From positions 248,001 to 312,000 of the forward strand of contig JAJIRX010000590.1 in the NCBI GenBank assembly GCA_023853785.1: a stretch of 64,000 nt of DNA. The letters are read 5' to 3'. Position 1 is the first letter of the stretch; each line of letters opens with the position of its first letter. Positions 46,936-57,555 of the stretch are shown here, in pieces. The translations under genes and the position numbers were made by a program. The stretch is from Psilocybe azurescens. Lineage: Eukaryota > Basidiomycota > Agaricomycetes > Agaricales > Agrocybaceae. Below the pieces are notes generated by a model, which did no database searches, had not been told where the DNA came from, and saw only the letters and a program-made list of their open reading frames with translations.

Positions 46936-49716
46936 ATGTCTTTCATCGATACTCCTGCCGCTTCTTCCTCTTCTACCCCTGCCAACTCACGCCTACAAGG
47001 CAAACGACCTGCCGTGCCTTGTTATGCTCAAACACTGTCAACCTTCAAAGCCCTAGACCTCTTTGCCAACAACTAAACGGCTCAGAAAATCTGTTCGTAC
47101 TTTGAAGACCCAGACACTATTCTTGCCATTGACGATCTAGCGAAAGTCGCCCGAGCCCACCAACAAGAAGAGCGAGAAATCCGTCTTGCCAGACTCCGGT
47201 CTTGTGCTCAACAAACTATGGCAATGGTCTTGCTGGATCAACTGCAATCGTGGGGATTAGAAAGGGAGATCCATGACGTGTTGAGAAAACATCGTTGCGA
47301 GTCACCCACCATGTGAAAACCGTCCATATTTTCTATCCCCAGTACCCCTTTACAAAACGCTGTTCCTTCTCGTCCCCTTCCTGCCCGCCCTCCTGCCTAT
47401 CGTCGAGCAGTACGATTTTCGCCAGTCATTGATGATTCACCACAGATTTTGCCTCCCACCTCCACTCCCTCAAGATCTCCCATCCCTACACCTATACCTC
47501 GACAATCTCAAAAAAACAATGACCCGTCAATGAAGCTTGTCCAACGCTTCATCTACTACAACAAATTGTTCAACGAGCGCAATATCGGTCACTTGCTACC
47601 AATGCGGTGAACCCGGTGTGACAGTGGGTTCCGACCATCTGGGCCGAGCTGCCCGAGGGCGGATTAGATTAGATACTGTAGATCGCATCAGCGGCTGTGC
47701 ACGGTTTGTGTGCTAGCGCTTTCGTAGTGAGAGAACAACACACTTTGCCCCCAACGCTATACTGCGTGGCCGCTCGACGAGCATTCCGAGCCTTGCCAGA
47801 CATGAGCTGCTAGAGTAGGCCGGATTGGCCTACTCCATTTGGTGACAACAGAGTGATTCCTACCAAGCCTTACCTGTTTTCCCTGTTTCAAGCATTTCCT
47901 CAGCTTTAACCTGCCAGCAGACACCTGAAAACTGCGATATTTTGCGGCAACTGCCTCCTACCTAAGCACTGACAACTGCGAGACTCAAACCACCAGATAT
48001 ACAGCCAGCCCTGGCCTACCTGCTTACACCGAAATAGCAAATTTTGACACCTGTCAACGAACTCTGTGCCTTCTGTTCTGTGCCCACTGACAACCCCACC
48101 TACACGCTGCCATCATGCCAGCTGCTTCCGTGGAGAAGCGAAGCGTGTCAACGTGCCAACAAGCTTTTGCAGAAGGAATCTGCCCCTTCAGCTACACTTT
48201 CCCCTGCCACGCTATCATACTGCGCCAGTCATATATCCATGGCTCCAAACATGGGTGGAAGATCAACGTAGCCTTTGCAAAGGAGCACCTCCAAGCTGAT
48301 TGCCAGAAGGATATGGACGATGCAACTGCCAAATTTGCCATTCACAAAAGGAAATTCGCCGTGAAGAGTTTAAGTGCGGTTTTGAGACCGGTTGCAATGC
48401 CGCCACCCAGGAGCTCAAAGCCACCTATGAGAAGGACCTTAAGCTGGCTGCTGCTGCCATTGCAGATGACGCACAGGCTCACTGCAACAAAGAGTACGGC
48501 ATTGCCTTTGCGCTTGGCCGTACATCAGGGATTCAAGATGAACGTGAATACCAACAGTCCCTTCGTACCAGCTGTGGTATTCAAACCGAGTCAGGACCTG
48601 ATGACCCGATCCATGTTGACTTCAGTATGCAGACCGAAATCCCATCTCCCAAAATTATCCTGATGTTGCCCGAACCCGAACCCGAACCTCCCCTACCTTT
48701 AGCCTCTAATCCACTGCTTTCCACTTCAGTATCTAATTTTTATCTTCCTCGTTTGAACCCTTTGAATCAACAGTCCCTCGAATTCTTGCTCCACCAATCC
48801 TCACCATTACTCCTGACCCCATATCTACCTTACCACCTTTCTTATGGTCAGACGAGCCTTCCGATGCACCTAATCTTTCACCACCATCACCACTACCTTT
48901 TTAGCACCCGTAGCATTTTCTTCTTACCCGTCTCGTGATTTTTCAGACTTACGTTTGAGTGCGAACCCCTGGGAGAGCTTACAACATCGAAAAGGACGTG
49001 GTCGCCGTTGCTCAACACAACTGAAATTCCAACGTTATCGCAAAAATTATCAACGGCCCTCATCTACACCAGACTTTCATCCTCACCATACCCATTCTCC
49101 CTGCACTCCACATTCAACCATGCCCTTCGAACTGCCTTCAACTCTTGCTGCGCCTTTAGATTGGCACACCGACCCCCGACTTTTCGAGCTGAGCCAAGTC
49201 TTGAGAAAATTGGGGTGGGTTCCACCTTTGACACTGATACCTTGAGACAGGTTTTCGTGATGCAACGAGGGCATTGCATTTGTGAAGGTGGGCACATGTG
49301 ACAGTGGGTTCCGACCATCTGGGCCGAGCTGCCCGAGGGTGGATTAGATTAGATACTGTAGATCGCATCAGCAGCTGTGCACGGTTTGTGTGCTAGCGCG
49401 CTTTCGTAGTGAGAGAACAACACACTTTGCCCCCAACGCTATACTGTGTGGCTGCTCGACGAGCATTCCGAGCCTTGCCAGACCACGAGCTGCTAGGGTA
49501 GGCCGGATTGGCCTACTCCACCGGACACATTCGCCCCAAATGTCCCGAGTTCAAATGCATTTACTGCTACCGATATGCACCTGGACATTCTTTCCGAGAC
49601 TGCAGTTACAACCCAAACAACGAGCAACACATTGACCCCTATTATGGAGTAGTTGACGAAGATCTTCTCGATGATGCTGGAATCGCTAACACCACAGGCA
49701 AACCATACGGAAACTA
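46936..49716 (+). pseudogene. Gypsy downstream double-zinc-knuckle ORF, split by LTR element
   Basis: Opens MSFIDTPAASSSSTPANSRL. The middle reads TILAIDDLAKVARAHQQEER, then a Pro-rich linker (STPSRSPIPTPIPRQ), IYYNKLFNERNIG, then a shift into TCYQCGEPG, where the nested element sits. It resumes at 49525 with HIRPKCPEFKC (first knuckle CX2CX4HX4C), CIYCYRYAPGHSFRDC (CX2CX6HX4C) and a tail ending DLLDDAGIANTTGKPYGN. In-frame TAA at NN-x-TAQ and TGA at TM-x-KP are present. The homologous ORF of the other Gypsy is at 31854-32400 and 35885-36062. Confidence 0.65.
47617..49520 (+). mobile_element. 1.9-kb non-autonomous LTR retrotransposon, TSD CCGG
   Basis: LTRs at 47617-47837 (221 bp) and 49297-49520 (224 bp), TGTGACAGTGGG to GGCCTACTCCA, nearly identical. 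CCGG flanks at 47613-47616 and 49521-49524. Removing it restores GAACCCGGACACATT, i.e. GEPGHI of the zinc knuckle. The internal 1459 bp starts TTTGGTGACAACAGAG (primer-binding-site-like) and carries a frame-shifted gag-like coiled-coil region (KDMDDATAKFAIHKRKF, then TQELKATYEKDLKLAAAAIA, CNKEYGIAFALGRTSGIQDE, about 48300-48640) with a Pro/Ser-rich tail. No protease, RT or integrase. Confidence 0.9.
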
Positions 49717-49780
49717 ACGAACTCGTAGAAATGATGGACTTCACTCCTTCTGAGACATAAGGAGTGTAGTACAGGGGTAA

Positions 49781-50204
49781 TGTTCACGACAAGTCTTTTT
49801 CTTTTTCTTTTCTCTTTTCTTTTCTTTTCTTTTCCTTTTCTTTGTCATCTTTCACATCATTGATACATCATCGAACGCTCTGATGAACTTTGCCTTCCAT
49901 CATATCTACGAAACTCCATCATATCCTTGATGGACTTTCACTTCCATCTTTTATGATACATCTTTTGATGAACATTTGATCTGTTTCCTTTATTCCTATA
50001 TACATCTGTTGATGAACATTAAAACTCGTTTCAACTTGCTGTACAGTTCGTAGTATTTATACCAGGAAGGATCCACTGTATTCTTTAGCTAGTTCTTGAG
50101 AATCCAACCTGCTTAACCTGCTCAACTCGAACTTGAACTTGTTCTTGTAAATGATTGGTGGTTAGATTATGCACACTGCGTGATTCTAACTTGAGATCAT
50201 AACA
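49781..50204 (+). repeat. 3' LTR of the plus-strand Gypsy
   Basis: 424 bp from TGTTCACGACAAG to GAGATCATAACA, preceded by ACAGGGGTAA (polypurine-tract-like). It contains TTTCTTTT tracts and the TTTAGCTAGTTCTTGAGAAT block shared with the solo LTR at 38968. Confidence 0.8.
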
Positions 50205-50255
50205 TTGTTGATGTTGCTTTTTTACAAGCTGCAGCCTAGTGTCCCAGAAAGAAAG

Positions 50256-51944
50256 GAGGTCTTTCCTTTCCCCACACAATCCATATGAATTCCAATGGAT
50301 TCCAGTGGACTCTCTGCCCAGCCAAACTGGCTGACAGACTGTCTAGTCCACTGGACTGGACTGGACTGCAGTCCACTGGAGTACAGTGGACTTGCACTGG
50401 ACTCCTGCCAAATTTTCAGTCCAGTCTCAGTCCAGTGGATTATGAGTCCAGTCAAGTCCACTGGAGTCCACTGGATGCAATAATTAATATAATATCCAAA
50501 GTATGATCATTAGTTATTAATATTAATATCAATTGCAAAAATAAAAGACTACAGTCAATGGAAATAAACTCTATGAAATAACAATTGAATGAAACAATAG
50601 TTAAATGTACATGGGAGCAAAGCCTCCCTATGAATACATTTTTGTATTTTGTTCAGTCTGCGGGGTGAAAATTTCACAGGCACATGTGATGTGCACATGT
50701 GCCCAGCATCGGCTGATCAGCACAACAACAATCAAATATACACATCAGCTCTTTTTTCCAACCACCACCCACCCCCTTCCTCTCCTTTTTCCATTGCCGC
50801 TGCTGTCCTCGCCCTCTCTGCCATCCATGACAACCATGACGGCCATGCAGACAATGACAAGGATGGACATGGACAATCACGACAACAAGGGCAACAATGG
50901 ACAGCGAGGGCAAGGGTGCAGACAGAGAGGGTGCGGACAGTGAGGGTGAGGACGGCGAGTACAAGTGCAAGAACATTGACTGCAAGTGCAAGGACAGCAG
51001 GAACTGCAAGCATGAAGACGGCGGGGACTGCAAGCACAAAGATGGCAGGGACTGCAAGCACAAAGACAGCAGGGACTGCAAGCACAAGGATGGGGACGGT
51101 GGGGGCAAGGGTGGGGATAGCAAGGGTGAGGACGGTGGGGACGGCAAGGGCAAGGGTGGGTACAGCAAGGGCAAGGGTGAGGGTGGGTACAGCAAGGGCA
51201 AGGGTGAGGGTGGGTACAGCAAGGGCAAGGGCAAGGGCAAGGGCAAGGGCAAGGGCAAGGGCAAGGGCAAGGGCAAGGGCAAGGGCAAGGGCAAGGGCAA
51301 GGGCAAGGGCAAGGGCAAGGGCAAGGGCAAGGGCAAGGGCAAGGGCAAGGGCAAGGGCAAGGGCAAGGGCAAGGGCAAGGGCAAGGGCAAGGGCAAGGAC
51401 AGCAGGGACAGCAAGCACAAGGGTGGGGACAGCAAGTGCAAGGGTGGGGACAGCGGGGACAGCAAGCACAAGGGTGGGGACAGCAAGTGCAAGGGTGGGG
51501 ACAGCGGGGACAGCAAGCACAAGGGTGGGGACGGTGAGAGTGAGGGTGAGGACAGCAAGGGCAAGGATGGCGGATGCTACAGCTATCTCTACCATCCTCC
51601 CACCCTCTTTTATTTTTTTATTTTTTTTTACTTTTTTCTTTATGTCTTGGACCTCGCAAGTAGACAATAATGTATAACATAGTTATTAATATATTGTATT
51701 CTACTCTTCTGAATTTACATTAAGATTGAACTTATTTACTATATCAAGTCCAGTGGACTCCAGTTATCTTAGTCCATATTCACTGTATATTATAAAATCT
51801 ACTGAAGTCCAGTGGAATCCAGTAGAGTCCAGTCAAGCCCAGTCAAGTCCACTGTAGTCCACTGGAGTTCACTGGACTCTGTTTACCTTTTACACTCAGT
51901 ATATAGGCAAGTCCATATGGACTGTGTGGGGGATGGTAAAGTAC
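50256..51944 (-). mobile_element. Mutator-like TIR element E2 with 10-bp TSD
   Basis: Ends GAGGTCTTTCCTTT plus CCCCACACAATCCATATG (left) and the reverse complement of GTACTTTACCATC plus CCCCACACAGTCC (right). AGAAAGAAAG flanks at 50246-50255 and 51945-51954. Subterminal near-palindromes lie at 50290-50475 and 51750-51880. The core holds GACAGCAAGCACAAGG and GGGCAA repeats. A plus-strand frame of 342 codons, two other long frames and two long minus-strand frames all cross the core, so none can be called a gene on length alone. 9-11 bp TSDs are typical of Mutator-like elements; no transposase is present. Confidence 0.8.
51223..51396. repeat. (GGGCAA)n perfect hexamer array
   Basis: About 29 perfect GGGCAA units in a row, in the core of E2. 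It lacks stop codons in all six frames: Gly-Lys, Ala-Arg and Gln-Gly type dipeptides on one strand, Leu-Pro, Leu-Ala and Cys-Pro type on the other. Confidence 0.95.
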
Positions 51945-51984
51945 AGAAAGAAAGCATAAAGAGACAGTAAAAATATGCAAAGAT

Positions 51985-52490
51985 AACTGGACTTACTTCA
52001 TGATAATTCTGTGGTCAGCCATGAGCAGCTCAGAGATCCTATCATTATCTGTGATAAGCCCTTGATGGTATTTCTCAAGTGCTTCCTGGAGTAGCAGGCT
52101 ATCAACTTTCACTATGCCATGTAGATGAGTGGCAGAAGGACAACAATAAAGAATTTTGACTCACAAACTGGGCCATATTGGTTCTTGCCTTCTGGATTTC
52201 TGTTATGTGAGCTTGACAATGCCATTCTACAGTTTCAAGTTCAGAGACAAGATTACAAAAATTAGAGCAAAAATGGGCAGTTAGCCAGTAAATGACTTAC
52301 ATTCAAGTGCCCAAGACCTGTCAAGGAGGCAGGAAGAGAATATGGCACTGTCAAACTTTGACAAGTCACTGCAACAATAAATAGATTACAAATACCTGAG
52401 AACCTGAGGCAGTACGTGTAAGAAGCATGTCAAGAACCCTATAGAGATACAAAGTTCAAATACTTACATGAAAGGTTCTGATCATTGCTT
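51985..52490 (-). pseudogene. Spliced gene fragment, family unknown
   Basis: On the minus strand four or five short exons with good GT-AG borders join in frame: EAMIRTFH, VLDMLLTRTASGSQ, DLSKFDSAIFSSCLLDRSWA LE, EWHCQAHITEIQKARTNMAQ F, and VKVDSLLLQEALEKYHQGLI TDNDRISELLMADHRIIMK. Introns are 29-85 bp. The peptide is helical, with no motif I can name. It lies just outside E2 and may be the tail of a KDZ-associated or host gene captured in the nest. Confidence 0.4.
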
Positions 52491-52778
52491 CAATAATTGT
52501 GGTGGCTCAGAAGTAGGACTCAATGGATGGATGTTAGCAGCTGAAACAATGACCTACATTAAGAGTATTCAGAAAGACAATGGAAAGACAATAACTTTAT
52601 CAACTGACATACATATTGATGGAATGAAGGGTGAGATTTTGAACAGGAATAAGCTGTGGTTTGAGAGAGAGAGGAATAAGCAGGACATTCTCGATGTTCT
52701 CACATGTTTCAGTTCTCAGTTATAGACATACTCATGTGCCATCCATAAGCAGTGCTCGATTCTGACACTGTAAACAAA

Positions 52779-54085
52779 GGCTCTGGAGCCATGTCTGGAA
52801 CACTTTAACACCCCAATTAGGGTATTAATTTGCATAGCCACAATTTAACAGCCTAATTGGGAAGCTGTCAAAATTAACACCCCAATTCGGAAATCCATCA
52901 AAAATTAACACCCCAATTCAATAATTGCTGGCTGCTGAATTGTAGTCCATTATCTTACTCTTTCATCTGTCCCTCATTCCTCACCATCCAATTACTTCTG
53001 ATTGTTGATATATTGCCTGATCCACTTAACATGTCTAATAAAAGGCCCAAAGGCCAGAAAAACAAGGCTGGTCAGTCTGCAGGTGGAGAAAAAGCAAGTT
53101 TTGGCAAGAAAAGCAAGATAATAATTCTCAACCTGTTGATGTGGGCCAAAGTATGTTACTTTGGAAAAATGATTTTACAAACTCCAAGAACATTTAGCTG
53201 CATATTACAAGATTTGGTGTGAGTGCTGTCAAGAGAAGAAAACAATTTTAACAAGTCAGCCATGGAGAAAACCACATGAGAAATGAGTGCAATCAGATAA
53301 TAATGTTTCATGTGTCCTTCCTGCAGCAAAAAGACACCAGACAGGAGTCATAACTTCTCATACTATGCAGGTTGAAAGTACCTCAATTTCTACAGGAATA
53401 TTTGTTGCTCAAGATGTGCCAATGCCAATGCAAAGTGCAGAGGCATCTTTATTGTCAACATTTATTGTCCAAGATACAGTAACACTGGGTATAGATGTAC
53501 CTTCATCAGAATTGATATTCCAGGATGTGGCAATGCAGGACCCAGAGGCATTAACATCTGGACTATATTCTATGCCAGGATCATCAGGTGATATAGATAT
53601 GAGTCAATCTTTTACTCCCTGGTCCACTCTATGCAATTTGGGGTGATGAGAAAAAGCACAGATGCATGGTGTGTGTTGCTGCTGGTCTTAAAGGAACAAA
53701 CTGTAAAGGAAAGAATAACCGCAAATGTTGCAAATTTGTAGCCAAAGCTTGAGGTATGTTTACTGATTTAATTAATATGTTATTGCCTGACAAATATTGA
53801 TATATATGAATGTAGACTGTGTAATAGATTTAAAGCTTCCTCTCTAAAAAAATCAAGGCCGTACAATTAGTTGTTAATAAAATAAGAATTTTAGAATGAT
53901 TTTCTGCAAGTTTATAATGTTTGCAATGATCAGAAATTGAACTTGTGACATTCCCTAATTTAAAAGGCAAAAAAGCGCACACAAACCATTTATAATTCTA
54001 CATATTTAGTGCTTCATAACCCCATCATCCATGGTTTTGAAAAAAACATCCAAATCTGGACTGTTCCAGACATGACACCAGAGCC
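52779..54085. mobile_element. 1307-bp TIR element with 8-bp TSD TAAACAAA
   Basis: Left end GGCTCTGGAGCCATGTCTGG, right end the reverse complement of GGCTCTGGTGTCATGTCTGG. TAAACAAA lies at 52771-52778 and 54086-54093. An 8-bp duplication fits hAT or KDZ-type transposition. It carries the Cys-cluster ORF below and no transposase core, so it is probably non-autonomous. Confidence 0.85.
53030..53750 (+). CDS. Small ORF(s) with Cys cluster inside the 1307-bp TIR element
   Basis: First frame MSNKRPKGQKNKAGQSAGGE (53031), then a Ser/Gln-rich stretch (HTMQVESTSISTGIFVAQDV, about 53365-53420), and a final frame, 53640-53750, giving GDEKKHRCMVCVAAGLKGTN CKGKNNRKCCKFVAKA and a stop. The spacing CX2CX8CX6CC looks like a small zinc-binding cluster. 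The pieces are in different frames, joined by introns or shifts I cannot place. No similarity recognised beyond the Cys cluster. Confidence 0.4.
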
Positions 54086-54093
54086 TAAACAAA

Positions 54094-54367
54094 TGACTCA
54101 ATGGCCGGAATACTATGTAACTAGTTAAAGGGTTGACAGCATTATTATGTGGGAAATTCACGATTATAACTTTTTAGTGATCACGGAAAAATAAAATACA
54201 ACATATCGACGACATACATGATGTACTTATGCTATATATCTGAGTAAATGCGAGGTACGGACTGTGATTGTGACAACAATAAACTGGAAGGGTCTCAGGA
54301 CCCCGAGTCTAGGTGTCAGGAGTGGATCAATTGCTCAATGTAGACCGTGTCCTTGTCGGCAACGGTA
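54094..54367. other. Right end of the transposon nest
   Basis: About 270 bp between the 1307-bp TIR element and the restart of unit A. It has no counterpart in unit B, so it belongs to the nest or to the parent insertion. No coding frame. Confidence 0.45.
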
Positions 54368-56455
54368 TACGCCTCTGCTAAACTCGACGACGAAGTTGTC
54401 TCTGAGATTATAATGGAAAATAGGGGTTAATTAATTAAAAAATGAAATCGGACGTATTCGCGGAGATTCGCAGTGCCTCAAGCTGGAGTCTGTCGAAGTT
54501 GATGCATGTGGTGCACAAGGGTGCACACAAGTGTTGCCCTCATACGATGCGCAACTCCGACATGATTCATGATGGTATGTAAATTTCATCAACCTTCGAT
54601 AATTTGGATCAGGAATTGCAGTATTAAAGTTAAAATTGAGGTCGCGGTGGCGGGTGGGTGGTGGTGTCTGATTAATGAAGGCGGCGACTGCCGAAGTGGG
54701 ACAGGGGCTGGAGCTTGAGTATTCTATTATGTACAGCGACTTCGAAAATCGAAATGACGGGAAATCACAATGGCGGCTGCGCCATTGGAAAAGTGTGAGG
54801 TGGGGTAGGCGGATGATTACGGAATGGAATTTATTTAAGTTTTACAGAGCCAGTTACTCAATACATACCTTTGGTGGATCCACGCCAGGCTAATCTAAGC
54901 TAAATAAAGTCCATAGTAAAAATTTCCCCGACTCCTGACTGGGCTAGAACACTCCTCAGTGCTCAGTTATTTCTGAAATCGAATCAGACTCTCGTTCGGA
55001 TAAAATACGAACGTACGTGCGTGCTATTTTGAATCCAATGTAATTACGTTTGTACGGGAGTAGGAGAATGTAAATTTGAGAGATATGCGATAAGTAACTA
55101 AATTTAGAAATAAGTCATTCTATTGATGTACAGAAATACATGATGCGATATGTTCTATTCTTCGCGTGAGCGTGAGCCTGCGCCTGCGCCTGTCTGTCAG
55201 GGTATGCAGAATGCAGTGCGACAGCGACGTCACAATAAGCACACAAGTGTGTAAGTGTGCAATTGTGTTAACAGGAGGGAAGACATTTACAGGGGGAGTG
55301 TTAGAGTAATTTTAGAGAGCAAAGAATGAACGAAGGGCCTGGGATGTGGCTAAACTGCAAACTGTACACCTAGGTCCTAGGATAGGCGTACCGGTACGAC
55401 CGATCGGAAGATTATTGGAAGGCAGGGAGAAGGAAGAAGCGGTGGAGACCTTAGACTACGGCGATGGGAATTGTACGAGGGAGTGTGTCGTGTGTAAATA
55501 GCATTAGCATTAGCAAGAGGGGCGTCGGGCGGTGTCGGGATCTAACTCAGGCGATTTCAACCTTGCTTAAACTTGTCAGCAGAGTCTGGAAGATGGGGGA
55601 TGGGTGAAGCTTGAGGCGGATTGGACTGGGATTACAATAGCCTTCGCCCCTGGGTTGATAACACGCTTTAGCTCCATAACTCGTCTAATTTATGACAAAG
55701 AGTTTGAAAATTTACGAGACCTTCCTGGAACGGACTTTGAGTTTGAGCAACGTTGAAGTCGGGGACAAGGGCGGATTGATCATTGCCAATGTGACTACGA
55801 CTACAAATTGTCGATCGAGGGATTGCTTATGATTACGCCATTGACGCTATGCTCTGTTTATGCCATGTTGATAATGTTATGTTTATGTTATGGAATAGGA
55901 ATACTTACATAAGAACATCGACATTGACAAGAAGAAGTTCTTCTTGACGATTCGAGAATCGAAGGTCGAAGGGTGCATTGCATTGTTCTTTCAATGATTG
56001 GCTTGTGAGTGGCCACTGGCTACTCAGCTGGGTGATCAGAGAACGTTCTAGTGGATTCCACCCTAGCTCCTGTGAATTCTGCGAACGCGATGTCAGCGAT
56101 TCATTCAAGGCCAAATCCAAGACGTGCCGTGTAGTGTCCACTGTCGGAGCTCGGAGCGATATACTTATAGTACTTATGTATACATGGAGCTCAGTTTAGG
56201 TGTATAGATAAGTAATAAAGACCCCACTGGTAAGGAACGCGAACCCTTCGATGGACGTAGACGTCCGTGGGTGGTTCGAGAATCGTCGGTGAAGGTTGAT
56301 GGATTTGGAATATGATGGATTTACAACCTCTTTACATAGACTGATTGACTCGGGTGGAATTGGTATTGTTGCGTTGTTACCAATTGGTATTGGTCTGTAT
56401 TAGTAGTATTGCTAAGTATTGGCATTGGCATTGGCATTTGTATTGGCGCACAGTC
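54368..56455. repeat. Segmental duplication, unit A (right part)
   Basis: 54371-54578 matches 63773-64000 (GCCTCTrCTAAACT.., AAATGAAATCGGACG, CGCGGAGATTCGCAGTGCCT, ATGATTCATGAT), which is how unit B continues. The remaining 1.9 kb has no partner inside the window because unit B runs off its end. I see no gene; (CATTGG)-type short repeats occur at 56418-56450 next to the start of unit B. Confidence 0.7.
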
Positions 56456-57459
56456 GTTCTCACCATAGTTGAAAATTCGATGGCACATATTCCGATCTGG
56501 AGTAAACTGGCAACTGTACCTGTCGGGGAACATTACGAACTGTTCAACTTTGCATTAGACTCCAATGTTGGGTATATTGAATTATAAGTATGTGACGACA
56601 TAAACAAAAAACGGGTTGAATGAAAGACGCCATAAGCTCAAAGCGATTCGAACCCTATCGTGGTCAATGGGATATATAATAAACAAGAAATTCGAGGTGT
56701 AAAATAGCCTGACCGAAATAAAAGGATAACAAGCTCCAGTACCAGATACCCATCAGAGACGATGTACAGTCTGGTCCCGACAAGTCCGTCAGCTGGTTCT
56801 TAGACATTTTTGGACCCTGTCAACAAGACACCTCTGATGATTCTTCTTTCTACTTGAAATGAGACAGGCAACTGAGTTAGAAAGTCATATGTACTATGTA
56901 GTGTTTATTTGGCGCCGGAACATCTGTAGTTTCTCGCAGAGCCAAATGACCATCGGAGAACAATGGTTACTAGCTGTCGCCGCCTCAATTTGTTAGGGGT
57001 CAGGCGTAGCTGAAGTCTTCAAACCAAGCATTCTGTCATATACCGTCTGTATGCGGAGGGCTTGATGGCCTTCCTTCGCACTTCTTTTGAGCCGTAGAAC
57101 TGAGCCACGGAGTCATGTACGTGATTTATTTGGCCGGCACATTTGTAGTCTCAGCTCAGAGCCAAATAACATCAAAAGAACCTGCATCCATAGCTGCTGC
57201 TGTTTAGCTGTCACTTGGGGCGGATCAGGTGCAGAATATCTGTCACTTGGTGCGGATCAGGTGCAGAATATCTGTCTTTTTAAGTTATGGAACCAGGCAG
57301 CCTGTCACAGTCGTCTTGATTAGCTAGCTCTCATAGTCTTTCTTGTGAACTAGAGAATCATTTCACTGAGTCATATGCGAGCCGTTATTGATTGTGCACC
57401 ATGTATTTGGAACTCAGGAGAGTCCAGACAGGGAAGGAGAAGTGAGCTGCACCTTGGGT

Positions 57460-57466
57460 ATAAAAG
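57460..57466 (+). promoter_or_regulatory. TATA box of the unit B gene
   Basis: TATAAAAG, 96 bp upstream of the ATG at 57556, as in unit A. Confidence 0.6.
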
Positions 57467-57555
57467 CGAACACTTTTCTCTAGAAATCCTCAGTTCTTCT
57501 TCGACGATCCCCACCTCTGCGACTTGAACTGTAACCACTAACAAACTTTTTAAAC

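Larger units (their letters stand above)
44397..50204 (+). mobile_element. Plus-strand chromodomain Gypsy element, 5' truncated
   Basis: Pol fragment, then two downstream ORFs, then the 3' LTR (49781-50204). A 1.9-kb LTR element is nested at 47617-49520. It belongs to the same lineage as the minus-strand element but is less depleted in CpG. Confidence 0.8.
29271..54367. mobile_element. 25-kb transposon nest inserted in unit A
   Basis: Unit B reads straight across GCCAGAGCTTACGCCTCT (63761-63778). In unit A the left half stops at ...GAGCTTAC (29270) and the right half restarts at TACGCCTCTGCTAAAC (54368). The trinucleotide TAC is present on both sides, consistent with a 3-bp target duplication or microhomology. 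Between them lie the nested elements listed separately. The parent insertion could not be identified; only a weak match (CCGTTG..CG) exists between the inner ends. Confidence 0.8.
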
